The position numbers and the translations under genes are program-made. Shown here piece after piece: positions 7,147-15,176 of a DNA stretch of 23,770 bases. The first letter of the stretch is position 1; every line of letters starts with the position of its first letter. The notes beneath the pieces are model-generated. The model saw nothing but the letters and a program-made list of their open reading frames with translations. It did no database searches and had not been told where the DNA came from. The DNA is taken from contig CANKBT010000008.1 in the NCBI GenBank assembly GCA_947479995.1, forward strand, positions 1 through 23,770, written 5' to 3'. This DNA comes from Frankiaceae bacterium. Its GTDB lineage: Bacteria > Actinomycetota > Actinomycetes > Mycobacteriales > SCTD01.

Positions 7147-8361
7147 GTGGCCGACGTCTCGCGCCGCCGCGCCCTGGGCCTGCTGGGCGCCGGGGCCGTC
7201 GGCGCGGGCGTCGCCGGGCTCGGCGTCACGGGTGTCCGGGCGGCGACCGACCCGGCGCCGTCCGCGCCCGTCGTGCCGTTCCACGGCGCGCACCAGGCCG
7301 GCATCACGACGCCCGTGCAGGGCCACCTGCACTTCGCGTCGTACGACGTGACGGCCCGCGACCGGGCGGGGCTGGTCGCCCTGCTGCAGCGCTGGACGGC
7401 CGCCGCGGAGGCGCTCACGGCCGGCCGCGAGGTCGGCCGTGACGGCGCCGTCGGCGGCCCGGCGCTGGCCCCGCCGGAGGACACGGGAGAGGCCCTCGGC
7501 CACGACGCCTCGCGCCTGACGATCACGGTCGGCTTCGGGCCGTCGCTGTTCGACGGGCGCTACGGCCTGGCCGACCGCCGGCCCGCCGCGCTGGCCGACC
7601 TGCCGCGGTTCGCCGGCGACGCGCTGCGGCCCGAGCGCAGCGGCGGCGACCTGTGCGTGCAGGCGTGCGCCGACGACCCGCAGGTGGCCGTGCACGCCGT
7701 CCGCAACCTGACCCGGCTGGCGGCCGGCGCGGCCGCCGTCCGGTGGGCGCAGCTGGGCTTCGGCCGGGCGGCGTCGACCAGCGCCGCGGAGGAGACGCCC
7801 CGCAACCTGTTCGGCTTCAAGGACGGCACGGCCAACGTGCTCGCCGACGACGACGCGGCCCTCGACGAGCACGTCTGGGCGGCCGCCGGCGACGGCGCCG
7901 ACTGGATGGCCGGCGGGTCGTACCTCGTCGCCCGCGACGTCCGCATGGTCATCGAGACGTGGGACCGCACCTCGCTGCAGGAGCAGGAGCTCGTCGTCGG
8001 TCGCACCAAGGGCGAGGGCGCGCCGCTCGGGCGCACGTCCGAGCGCGACCCGCTGGTGCCCTCGGAGCTGCCGCTGCGCTCGCACGTGCGGCTGGCGCAC
8101 CCCGACAACCACGGCGGGGCGCGGATGCTGCGCCGCGGCTACAACACGGTCGACGGCACCGACGGCGTCGGCCACCTCGACGCCGGGCTGTTCTTCCTGG
8201 CCTACCAGCGCGACCCGCGGCGCGCCTTCGTGCCGGTGCAGCGGGCGCTGGCGCGCGACGACCTGCTCGGCGAGTACCTGCGGCACGTCGGCTCGTCGCT
8301 GTGGGCCGTGCCGCCCGGCGTGCGGCCGGGGCAGTGGCTCGGGCAGTCCCTGCTCGGCTGA
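7147..8361 (+). CDS. efeB: EfeB, Tat-exported DyP-type heme peroxidase
   Basis: A 404-residue DyP-type peroxidase, third member of efeUOB, believed to oxidise ferrous iron or release iron from heme outside the cytoplasm. It starts with a twin-arginine signal (SRRRALGLLGAGAVGAG, residues 5-21), so it should be folded with heme and exported by Tat. The DyP GxxDG motif is GFKDG at 223-227, with Asp226 the distal catalytic aspartate. The proximal heme ligand is probably His318 in LAHPDNHGG, and the C-terminal LFFLAYQRDPRRAFVPVQ segment is also typical. GTG 7147 follows the efeO stop by two bases. The stop codon abuts the stop of the convergent beta-propeller gene, leaving no room for an intergenic terminator. 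Confidence 0.95.
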   Translation: MADVSRRRALGLLGAGAVGAGVAGLGVTGVRAATDPAPSAPVVPFHGAHQAGITTPVQGHLHFASYDVTARDRAGLVALLQRWTAAAEALTAGREVGRDGAVGGPALAPPEDTGEALGHDASRLTITVGFGPSLFDGRYGLADRRPAALADLPRFAGDALRPERSGGDLCVQACADDPQVAVHAVRNLTRLAAGAAAVRWAQLGFGRAASTSAAEETPRNLFGFKDGTANVLADDDAALDEHVWAAAGDGADWMAGGSYLVARDVRMVIETWDRTSLQEQELVVGRTKGEGAPLGRTSERDPLVPSELPLRSHVRLAHPDNHGGARMLRRGYNTVDGTDGVGHLDAGLFFLAYQRDPRRAFVPVQRALARDDLLGEYLRHVGSSLWAVPPGVRPGQWLGQSLLG

Positions 8362-9264
8362 CTAGCGCAGCTCGGTGCGCAGCTCGTGCGCGCCGTCCTC
8401 GCGGGTCCACTCGTAGTACAGCCGGGTGCCGCCGTCGGGCAGCGCGAGCTCGTCGAGGTAGCGCAGCCCGCCGCCGGCGTGCGGCGAGCCCAGCGGCGGC
8501 CCGGGGTCGGCCTCGAGCGGCCCGAAGCGGCCGTCCGGGCCGAGGGCCGCGACCGCCGTGCCGGTGCGCTCCTCCCAGTTCTCCTCCGCCGTCGCGCGCC
8601 CGTCGTACGACGCCCGCACGCCGGTCGGCGTCGCGACGACCGACGCGACGCGCACGCCGCGGGCGTCCCACGCGCCGGGGCGGCCGGCGAGCACCGTGCC
8701 GTGCCACGTCCACTCCAGCCCGTCGGGGCTGGTGGCGTAGTCGGTCGTCATGCGGTCGGTGTGGTCGGGGTCGTCGAGCGGGTGCACCGACGCCCACAGG
8801 TGCCACCGGCCGGCGGCGTGCAGCAGCACCGGGTCCTTGACGGCCGCGGCCTCGCTGCCCGGCAGCACCGTGCGCGCCGGCGCGAGCGCCAGCCCCTCGG
8901 GGGTGGCGGCCTCCAGCACGTCGACGCGCCAGTGCTTGGTGCCCGGCGTCGCGACGCTGACGTAGAGCCGCCACCGGCCCTCGGGCGTGCGCACGAGCGC
9001 CGGGCGCTCCAGCGACTCGCCGCCGAAGCGGTCCTTGCCGACGACGGCGACCGTCTCGACGGCGACGCCGTCGGCGGAGCGCGCGACGACGTTGGCGAAG
9101 CCGCGTCCCTGCCCGACGGGCCGGCGCAGCCGGTAGGCGAGCACGACGCCGCCGTCCGGGTCGAGGACCGCGCTGGGCGCGCCGGCCCACGCACCGGGGA
9201 GGGCGGCGGGCGGGCCGACGACGAGGTCGGACGCCGCCCCGCCGAGCTGCAGGACGACGGTCAC
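8362..9264 (-). CDS. Beta-propeller protein, GH43-like, function unknown
   Basis: A 300-residue protein without signal peptide, made of repeated beta-rich blades as in the five-bladed propeller of GH43/GH32-related proteins. Blade-like segments are PSAVLDPDGGVVLAYRLRRP, RPALVRTPEGRWRLYVSVAT, KDPVLLHAAGRWHLWASVHP and YATSPDGLEWTWHGTVLAG, ending in GGTRLYYEWTREDGAHELRT. The KDPVLL motif resembles a propeller active-site strand, but I cannot assign catalytic acids, so enzymatic activity is not claimed. The GTG overlaps the sulfotransferase stop by four bases (GTGA), so the two are coupled. A role in handling a sulfated or otherwise modified glycan is inferred from that pairing only. Confidence 0.75.
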   Translation of the reverse strand: MTVVLQLGGAASDLVVGPPAALPGAWAGAPSAVLDPDGGVVLAYRLRRPVGQGRGFANVVARSADGVAVETVAVVGKDRFGGESLERPALVRTPEGRWRLYVSVATPGTKHWRVDVLEAATPEGLALAPARTVLPGSEAAAVKDPVLLHAAGRWHLWASVHPLDDPDHTDRMTTDYATSPDGLEWTWHGTVLAGRPGAWDARGVRVASVVATPTGVRASYDGRATAEENWEERTGTAVAALGPDGRFGPLEADPGPPLGSPHAGGGLRYLDELALPDGGTRLYYEWTREDGAHELRTELR

Positions 9265-10232
9265 CGGCGGGCCTCCAGGCGGGCGCGGACGTGCGGCGGC
9301 GGCACGTGGACGGGGGTGTCGGCCAGGTCGAGCCAGTCGGCGTACGACTGCCCGGTCACCTGCTCGAGCAGGCGGACGTCGTCGGCGAAGTGCGGCAGCA
9401 CCGCCTCGCGCTGGGCGAGCGTCAGCGGCGCGCGCCGGCCGGGCTGGCGCTGCAGGGCGGTGAGCAGCGGCCCGCGGGCGAGCGGGCGCAGCCGGGCCGG
9501 CACGTGCGCGCCGTGCGTGCCGCCGAAGCGCAGCAGGGCGCGCAGCACCGCGTTGACCCGGGTGTCGGCGACGTACGGCGAGACGTTCTCCGACGGCACG
9601 GCGTCGAGCAGCCCGGTCTGCACGCCGAGGAAGGCGGCGACGCGGTCGAGCGCCTCGCGCGGGGTGTCGCGCAGGTCGCGGTACTTCAGCAGCAGCACCT
9701 GCTCGCGCGGGAACAGGCCGTACAGGTGCTCGAGCTGCCGGCCGTACAGGCCCTGCCCGACGTAGTGCCAGAAGTGCGCCCAGCCGGCCGCCCGGCGCCG
9801 CGGCTCGGCCTCGACCGCGGCGACGAAGTCGCGCTCGGGCTCCAGGCCCGCGGCCCACAGGTGCGACCAGTTGGAGTGCGCGCGGTCGACGGGGTTGCGC
9901 AGCAGCGCGATGAGGCGCGCGTCGGGCAGCAGCCGCCTGATCCGCGCCTGGGCGTCGAGGTCGTAGAGGTAGAACGGCGTCGACTCGCCGCGCAGCGCGC
10001 CCTCGGGCGCGCCGTCGAACAGCGCCTCGTAGTCGGCGCGGCGCCAGACGTGCTCCTGGTAGGTCTGGGCGTCGCCAGGGCCCCCCTGCGCCGGCGGCGG
10101 GCCGTCGGACAGGAAGAACTTCGGCTCCTTGACCCGCGACAGGTGCAGCTGCGGGTGCTGCTCGAGCGCGGCGTGCAGGGCGGTCGTGCCGGCCTTGGGC
10201 ACGCCGACGAGCAGGAAGTCGGGCAGGGCCAC
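9261..10232 (-). CDS. PAPS-dependent sulfotransferase
   Basis: A 323-residue sulfotransferase of the Sulfotransfer family, which moves sulfate from PAPS to hydroxyl or amino groups, often of glycans. The 5'-phosphosulfate-binding loop is GVPKAGTTAL (PKAGTT at residues 12-17). The 3'-phosphate-binding motif is LIALLRNPVDRAHSNW (about 105-120). A KEPKFFLSD segment and a late LLLKYRDLRDTPREAL also fit bacterial members. GTG 10232 is chosen because GAGGAG lies just upstream and the PAPS loop follows immediately. It is the first gene of a two-gene operon with the beta-propeller protein. A cysteine-type leader peptide ends 38 bases upstream. The acceptor substrate cannot be predicted. PAPS could come from CysC in this window. 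Confidence 0.9.
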   Translation of the reverse strand: MALPDFLLVGVPKAGTTALHAALEQHPQLHLSRVKEPKFFLSDGPPPAQGGPGDAQTYQEHVWRRADYEALFDGAPEGALRGESTPFYLYDLDAQARIRRLLPDARLIALLRNPVDRAHSNWSHLWAAGLEPERDFVAAVEAEPRRRAAGWAHFWHYVGQGLYGRQLEHLYGLFPREQVLLLKYRDLRDTPREALDRVAAFLGVQTGLLDAVPSENVSPYVADTRVNAVLRALLRFGGTHGAHVPARLRPLARGPLLTALQRQPGRRAPLTLAQREAVLPHFADDVRLLEQVTGQSYADWLDLADTPVHVPPPHVRARLEARR

Positions 10233-10270
10233 GGGGCTCCTCGGGACGGGCGGACGGGCGGTCGGGGCGG

Positions 10271-10351
10271 TCAGCCCCGACAGCGCGCGGCGCCCGCGCG
10301 GCCGTGGTCCACGACGCGCCGCGTCACGAGCACGGCGGCGGTGGCGTCCAT
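10271..10351 (-). CDS. Candidate cysteine-type leader peptide upstream of the sulfotransferase
   Basis: A 26-codon ORF from ATG 10351, ending in TGA 38 bases before the sulfotransferase start. Its core LVTRRVVDHGRAGAARC aligns without gaps to LVARRHVDLQRVTTAAC of the leader before cysC (9 of 17 identical: L, V, R, R, V, D, R, A and the final C). Short ORFs of the pattern RRHVDLxRVxxxxC are commonly annotated as putative leader peptides before actinobacterial sulfur-assimilation genes. The single cysteine codon is third from last. No clear Shine-Dalgarno precedes the ATG, so translation could be leaderless. Function as a cysteine-sensing attenuator is inference. Confidence 0.65.
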   Translation of the reverse strand: MDATAAVLVTRRVVDHGRAGAARCRG

Positions 10352-10439
10352 GGGATGAGCATGCCACAAACGTGCGGGTGCGTAGCGCGGCCCCGGCCGG
10401 GCACCGCCCGGGAGCCGCCCCCTGCCCCGAGGAGTGCCC

Positions 10440-11306
10440 GTGCGCGTGCTCGTGACCGGCTGGTTCAGCCCGCTGCACGGCGAGGCGACCGCCGGCGACC
10501 TGCTCGCGGCGGACGCCGTCTGCGCCTGGCTCGACGCCGCGGGCGTGCCGTACGACGTCGCCCGGTCGCCGGTGCTGCACGCGGCCGGCGGCGGCGGCGT
10601 GCTGCTCGACGCGGTCGACCCGCGCGACTACACGCACCTGGTCTGGGCCTGCGGGCCGGCCGCCGGCTGGCAGGTCGAGCAGGTGCTCGAGCGCTTCGCG
10701 GCGTGCCGCCGGGTCGCCGTCGGCGTCTCGCAGGTGGCGACCACGCCCGACGGCTTCGACGTGCTGCTCACGCGCGACGGCGCGCACGGCGACCGGCCCG
10801 ACCTGTCGCTCGCGGCCCCGCGCGACGACCTGCCGCCGGTCGTCGCGGTGGTGCGCGCCAACCCGCAGGGCGAGTACCCCGACGGCCGGCACGACCACGC
10901 CCACGAGGTCGTCGACGAGGTGCTGCGCCGGCTCGACGCCGCGGTCGTCGAGGTCGACACCCGCGTCGACCCCCGGCGGGTCGTCAGCCGGCGCACGCGC
11001 GACGTCGAGGCGGTGCTGGCGCGCGTCGACGCGGTCGTCACCACGCGGCTGCACGGGCTGGTGCTGGCGCTGCGCCACGGCGTGCCCGCCGTCGCCGTCG
11101 ACCCGGTGCCGGGCGGCGCCAAGGTCGCGCGGCAGGCGGCGGTGCTCGGGTGGCCGGCCGCCCTCGGCGTCGACGGGCTCACGGCGCCGGCGCTCGCCGC
11201 CCAGGTGCGGTGGGCGCTGAGCGACGAGGCGCGCGCCCGCGCCCGGGCCCTCGACCCGGACCTCGAGCGGGTGCGCCGCGAGCTGCTCGCGGCGCTGCGC
11301 GACTAG
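10440..11306 (+). CDS. Polysaccharide pyruvyl transferase family protein
   Basis: A 288-residue protein starting VRVLVTGWFSPLHGEATAGD. The C-terminal half carries the family hallmark VVTTRLHGLVLALRHGVPAV (TTRLHG near residue 201-206), as in CsaB-like and other exopolysaccharide pyruvyl transferases. These use phosphoenolpyruvate to add ketal pyruvate to cell-envelope sugars. There are two possible starts: GTG 10434 and GTG 10440. The second is preferred because GAGGAG (10429-10434) then lies five bases upstream instead of overlapping the start. It is divergent from the leader and sulfotransferase operon, and converges on cbiX with a shared CTAG. Some family members in actinomycetes are shorter homologues of unknown acceptor, so the donor and acceptor are not certain. 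Confidence 0.82.
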   Translation: MRVLVTGWFSPLHGEATAGDLLAADAVCAWLDAAGVPYDVARSPVLHAAGGGGVLLDAVDPRDYTHLVWACGPAAGWQVEQVLERFAACRRVAVGVSQVATTPDGFDVLLTRDGAHGDRPDLSLAAPRDDLPPVVAVVRANPQGEYPDGRHDHAHEVVDEVLRRLDAAVVEVDTRVDPRRVVSRRTRDVEAVLARVDAVVTTRLHGLVLALRHGVPAVAVDPVPGGAKVARQAAVLGWPAALGVDGLTAPALAAQVRWALSDEARARARALDPDLERVRRELLAALRD

Positions 11307-12178
11307 CCCCCCGGGGCCGCCGGCGCGGCGTCGTCCGGGTGGGTGTGCGGCTCCTGCGGCGCGCCGACGGCCGCCTCCCGGCCGGGCAGCGCGATCCGGT
11401 GCAGGCAGGCGTCGCAGTTCATCCGGACGTCGCCGTGCTGCGCCTCGTCGTAGCGCTCGAGCAGCAGGCCGGCGAGGGCCCCGCTCGCCCCGACCGGCTC
11501 GGCGAGGACCACCTCGACGCCCTCGGCGGCGCGGGCCTGCGCCGCGACCTGCGCCGGCAGCCGCCCCGGGCCCAGGAAGTACGGCGCCAGCGAGACCCGC
11601 GCGTGCCCCAGGCGCCGCAGCCGGTCGAGCGCCTCGGGCACGGTCGGGCGGGTGGCGCTGGCGAAGGCGACGTCGACCGACGGCCAGGCGCGGCCCTCCC
11701 ACAGCAGGCGGGCGGTCGCGGCGACCTGGGCGTTGGCGTCGGGGTCGAGGGCGCCGCCGGCGACGAGCAGCACGGGGTCGTCGGGCGAGGCCCCCGCCTC
11801 GGCGAGCCGCCGGGCGACGACCTCGACGAGCACCGGGTGCGGCCCGAGCGGCCGGCCGTAGCGCAGCCGCAGCGACGGGTGGTCGCGCCGGCCCTCCTGC
11901 ACCGACGCCGCGACGTCGGTCTTGCTGTGCGACGCCGGGGTGAGCAGCAGCGGCAGCACGACGACGTCGCGCTCCCCCGCCGCGGCCAGCGCGGCGAGCG
12001 CGGCCCGCACCGAGGGGCTGGCGTTGTCGACGTGGGCGGCGGCGGTGCGCAGGCCCGGGCGCCGGGCGCGGGCGAGCGCCAGCAGGTCCTCCACCACGCG
12101 CTGCGGCTCCGGGGCGCGCGAGCCGTGGGCGACGGCCAGCAGCACGGGGGCGCCGGCCGGGCCGGGCGCGGGCGTCAC
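11303..12178 (-). CDS. cbiX: Sirohydrochlorin chelatase (CbiX/SirB-like)
   Basis: A 291-residue chelatase expected to insert iron into sirohydrochlorin, giving siroheme for SirA. The catalytic histidine is in LLAVAHGSRAP (His18), and a second chelatase-like half contains VSLAPYFLGPGRLPAQV. This is the double-domain long form. Near the C-terminus NCDACLHR (Cys255, Cys258) is a conserved metal- or cluster-like feature, followed by a His-bearing tail HTHPDD. GTG 12178 overlaps the cysG stop by four bases (GTGA), which couples translation and links the product to siroheme rather than cobalamin. It is the last gene of the long minus-strand sulfur operon. Its TAG shares the palindrome CTAG with the stop of the convergent pyruvyl transferase gene. 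Cobalt specificity cannot be excluded from sequence. Confidence 0.9.
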   Translation of the reverse strand: MTPAPGPAGAPVLLAVAHGSRAPEPQRVVEDLLALARARRPGLRTAAAHVDNASPSVRAALAALAAAGERDVVVLPLLLTPASHSKTDVAASVQEGRRDHPSLRLRYGRPLGPHPVLVEVVARRLAEAGASPDDPVLLVAGGALDPDANAQVAATARLLWEGRAWPSVDVAFASATRPTVPEALDRLRRLGHARVSLAPYFLGPGRLPAQVAAQARAAEGVEVVLAEPVGASGALAGLLLERYDEAQHGDVRMNCDACLHRIALPGREAAVGAPQEPHTHPDDAAPAAPGG

Positions 12179-13332
12179 GGCGCGACCCGCGCGGCGACGA
12201 CCTCGCCGACGACGACGACCGCGGGGGCCCGCAGCCCGGCGGCGTCGCGGGCGGCGTCCTGGAGCGTCGTGACGACGGTGCGCTGGTCGGGCAGCGAGCC
12301 CGACTGCACGACGGCGACCGGCGTGCCCGGCGCGCGGCCGTGGGCGACGAGCGCGGCGCACACCACCTCGAGCCGCTCGACGGCCATGAGCAGCACGACG
12401 GTGCCGCCCAGCCGGGCGAGCGCGTCCCAGTCGACGGTCGACCCGGGGTGGTCGGGCGCGAGGTGCGCGCTCACGACGGCGAAGGACTGCGTCACCCCGC
12501 GCGCGGTGACCGGGATGCCGGCGAGCGCGGGCACCGCCAGCGCGCTGCTCACGCCGGGCACGACCTCGACCGGCACGCCGGCCGCGACGCACGCCGCGAC
12601 CTCCTCGATGCCGCGGGCGAACACGTGCACGTCGCCGCCCTTGAGGCGCACCACGCGCTGGCCGCGCTGCGCGTGCTCGACGAGGACCGCCTCGATGTCG
12701 CGCTGCGACCAGGACGGCCCGCGCGGGCTCTTGCCGACCTCGACCACCTCGACGCCGTCGGGCAGCGGGACGTCCGGGGCCAGCCGGTCGCGGACGACGA
12801 CGTCGGCCTCGGCCAGCAGCCGGCGCCCGCGCACGGTGAGCAGGCCCGGGTCGCCCGGCCCGCCGCCGACCAGCGCGACGCTGCCGGCGCCGGGACGGCT
12901 GCGCCGCAGCGGCAGGGCGCCGGTGTCGAGGGCGAGCGCGACGGCGTCGCGCAGGGCGGTCGCCCGGCGCGGGTCGCGGCCCGCCGTCACCGACACGACG
13001 ACGTCGCCGCTGCGGGCGACGGCCGGGAGCCACGCCTCGGAGGCGGCGGCGTCGTCGGAGCGCACGCACCACAGCCGGCGCGCGGCGCAGGCCGCCGCCA
13101 CCTGCGCGTCGACCGTCCCGGTGGCGGCGACGACGAGCCAGGCGCCGTCGAGGTCGCCCTCGGCGAAGCGGCCCGCGCGCCAGGTGCCGGCCAGGCCCGC
13201 GGCCGGTGCCGGGTCGACGCCGTGCACGTCCGCGCCCGCCGCGGCGAGCGAGGCCGCCCGGCGCCGCCCGACCGCCCCGCCGCCGACCACCAGCACGCGC
13301 TTGCCGCGCAGGTCGAGGTGCAGCGGGGTCAC
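12175..13332 (-). CDS. cysG: Fused siroheme synthase: precorrin-2 dehydrogenase plus uroporphyrinogen-III C-methyltransferase
   Basis: A 385-residue fusion. The N-terminal part (about 1-145) is the NAD-dependent precorrin-2 dehydrogenase, with the Rossmann motif VLVVGGGAVGRRR (GGGAVG at 17-22). The C-terminal part (from about 150) is SUMT, with VALVGGGPGDPGLLTVRG, VVRLKGGDVHVFARG, VVPGVSSALAVPALAGIPVTARG and VVLLMAVERL. Together they turn uroporphyrinogen III into sirohydrochlorin. The N-terminal unit is shorter than in enterobacterial CysG and seems to lack much of the extra helical region. The separate chelatase cbiX, overlapping by four bases downstream, would supply the last step. GTG 13332 lies 55 bases after the ssuC stop. 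That gap is almost pure G/C and contains a CCGGCC-rich dyad, so weak attenuation or processing there is possible. Confidence 0.95.
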   Translation of the reverse strand: MTPLHLDLRGKRVLVVGGGAVGRRRAASLAAAGADVHGVDPAPAAGLAGTWRAGRFAEGDLDGAWLVVAATGTVDAQVAAACAARRLWCVRSDDAAASEAWLPAVARSGDVVVSVTAGRDPRRATALRDAVALALDTGALPLRRSRPGAGSVALVGGGPGDPGLLTVRGRRLLAEADVVVRDRLAPDVPLPDGVEVVEVGKSPRGPSWSQRDIEAVLVEHAQRGQRVVRLKGGDVHVFARGIEEVAACVAAGVPVEVVPGVSSALAVPALAGIPVTARGVTQSFAVVSAHLAPDHPGSTVDWDALARLGGTVVLLMAVERLEVVCAALVAHGRAPGTPVAVVQSGSLPDQRTVVTTLQDAARDAAGLRAPAVVVVGEVVAARVAP

Positions 13333-13387
13333 CGGTCCAGCCTGCCAGGGCGCGCGGCGCGCGGCGCCGGCCGGCGGGCCGGCGGTG

Positions 13388-14281
13388 TCAGCCCTTCGCG
13401 CCCACGAGCCCGCGGCGCTTGAGCACCGCGCGCTCCAGCGGGCTGAACAGCAGCAGGTCGACCGCGAGGCCGACGACGAGGATCGCCAGGATGCCGACGA
13501 GCACGCCCGGGATGTCGAACAGCTGGCGCGACTGGTCGAGCAGCTGGCCGAGCCCGAAGCCGAAGGTCGAGCTGTTGACGATGAGCTCGGCGGCCATGAG
13601 CGAGCGCCAGGAGAAGGCCCAGCCCTGCTTGAGGCCGCCGATGTAGCCGGGCAGCGCCGCGGGCAGCAGCACGTGCCGGGCGAGCGTCAGGCCGCGCGCG
13701 CCGAGGACGTGGCCGACGCGGGTGAACAGCGGCGGCACCTGGTCGATGCCGCTGATCGTGCCGTTGACGATCGACGGGATCGCGCCCATGAGGATGACGA
13801 AGTAGATCGTCCCCTCCGACAGCGAGAACCACAGGATCGCGGCCGGCACCCAGGCCACCGACGGCAGCGACATGAGGCCGCTGATGATCGGCTGGAAGGC
13901 CCGGCGCAGGAAGCGCACCTGCGCGAGCAGCAGGCCGAGGGGCGTGGCGATGGCGACCGACGCCAGGAAGCCGAGGGCCCCGCGCTCCAGGCTCGTGACC
14001 ACCGCCTCCTGCACGCGGCCGTCGGAGACGCTGTCGCGCAGGCTGTCCCACACCTCGGTCGGGCTCGGCAGCGTCTCGGGGTCGCGGGTCACCTCGACGA
14101 GCTGCCACACCGCGAGCAGGAAGCCGAGCGCGAACAGCGGCGGCAGCACGCTCTCCAGCACCCGCTTCAGCGGCGGGGTGCGGGGCTCGGCCGGGCCGAG
14201 CTCGAGCGCGTCGAGCCCGGCGCTCAGGTCGGCGCCGGCCCGGGAGGTCTCGATGACCGGCCCGGCGGTCGGCGCGCTCAC
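13388..14281 (-). CDS. ssuC: ABC transporter permease, SsuC/TauC/NrtB type
   Basis: A 297-residue inner-membrane permease. After a charged cytoplasmic N-terminus of about 45 residues come hydrophobic segments such as VLPPLFALGFLLAVWQLVEV, GFLASVAIATPLGLLLAQV, TIYFVILMGAIPSIVNGTI and VLVGILAILVVGLAVDLLLF. The EAA loop that contacts the ATPase is GARGLTLARHVLLPAALPG. The family imports sulfonates, taurine, nitrate or related oxyanions. The sulfur operon favours sulfate or sulfonates, but the exact substrate is not decided by sequence. GTG 14281 overlaps the ATPase stop by four bases (GTGA). Confidence 0.9.
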   Translation of the reverse strand: MSAPTAGPVIETSRAGADLSAGLDALELGPAEPRTPPLKRVLESVLPPLFALGFLLAVWQLVEVTRDPETLPSPTEVWDSLRDSVSDGRVQEAVVTSLERGALGFLASVAIATPLGLLLAQVRFLRRAFQPIISGLMSLPSVAWVPAAILWFSLSEGTIYFVILMGAIPSIVNGTISGIDQVPPLFTRVGHVLGARGLTLARHVLLPAALPGYIGGLKQGWAFSWRSLMAAELIVNSSTFGFGLGQLLDQSRQLFDIPGVLVGILAILVVGLAVDLLLFSPLERAVLKRRGLVGAKG

Positions 14282-15093
14282 GACGCCCTCGCGCGCAGGG
14301 TGGCGTGCTTGCGGATCTCGGCGCTGAGGTCGTCGGTGATGCGCACCGACAGCGCGGAGACGTCCGGCGACTCGATCCGGCGCGGCTGCTTGATGTCGAT
14401 GGCGTACTCCTTGGCCACGCGGCCGGGGCGCGACGACAGCAGCACGACGCGCTGGCCGAGCCGCACGGCCTCGCGCACGTTGTGCGTGACGAAGACGATC
14501 GTCGAGCCGAGCTCCTGCCAGATGCGGGTGAGCTCGTCGTGCAGCAGGTCGCGGGTGATGGCGTCGAGCGCGGCGAACGGCTCGTCCATGAGCAGCACGC
14601 GCGAGTCCTGGGCCAGCGCCCGGGCGAGCGCGACGCGCTGGCGCATGCCGCCGGACAGCTCGTGCGGGCGCTTGCCGCCCGAGCCCTCCAGGCGCACCAG
14701 CTCGAGCAGCCGCTCGGCCTCGGTGCGCCGCTCGGCCTTGCCGACGCCGCGCAGGCGCAGCGCGAGCTCGATGTTCTGCGCGGACGTGAGCCACGGGAAC
14801 AGCGCGGGCTCCTGGAACATCAGCGACGGGCGGTGGCCCGGCACGGCGACCGCGCCGCGCGTGGGCCGGTCGAGCCCGGCGACGAGGTTGAGCAGCGTCG
14901 ACTTGCCGCAGCCCGACGCGCCGAGCAGGCAGACGAACTCGCCGGGGGCGACCGACAGCGAGACGTCGTCGAGCACGATCGGGCCGCGCCCGAACCGCTT
15001 CGTCACGCCGTCGAGCACGACGGCGGCCCCGCCGTCCCCCGCCACGGGGGCGGGGGACGGCGCGGTGCCGCGCAGGGACTTCATGCTGGCCAT
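14278..15093 (-). CDS. ssuB: ABC transporter ATPase, SsuB/TauB type
   Basis: A 271-residue nucleotide-binding subunit. Walker A is GASGCGKST (58-66), the Q-loop is in LMFQEPALFPWLT (about 91-103), the signature is LSGGMRQR (146-153), Walker B is VLLMDEP (166-172) and the switch histidine is in VFVTHNVREA. These are the features of the nitrate/sulfonate/taurine ATPase family. ATG 15093 has GGGAGG six bases upstream. An in-frame ATG three codons later is less well placed. It lies 83 bases after ssuA, the widest gap inside the transporter block, which also holds two direct copies of GGAGCAGCGC 22 bases apart (15146-15177). Confidence 0.93.
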   Translation of the reverse strand: MASMKSLRGTAPSPAPVAGDGGAAVVLDGVTKRFGRGPIVLDDVSLSVAPGEFVCLLGASGCGKSTLLNLVAGLDRPTRGAVAVPGHRPSLMFQEPALFPWLTSAQNIELALRLRGVGKAERRTEAERLLELVRLEGSGGKRPHELSGGMRQRVALARALAQDSRVLLMDEPFAALDAITRDLLHDELTRIWQELGSTIVFVTHNVREAVRLGQRVVLLSSRPGRVAKEYAIDIKQPRRIESPDVSALSVRITDDLSAEIRKHATLRARAS

Positions 15094-15176
15094 GGTGGCC
15101 TCCCGGAGGTCGGGTGGTGGGCGAACGGGTCAGGTCGCGCCGTGCGGAGCAGCGCGGTGCGCCGGGTGGAGCAGCG

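Noticed and set aside
13333..13387. CCGGCC-rich hairpin between ssuC and cysG as a terminator
   Set aside because: No T-tract follows and the operon continues closely; structure is expected by chance in nearly pure G/C.
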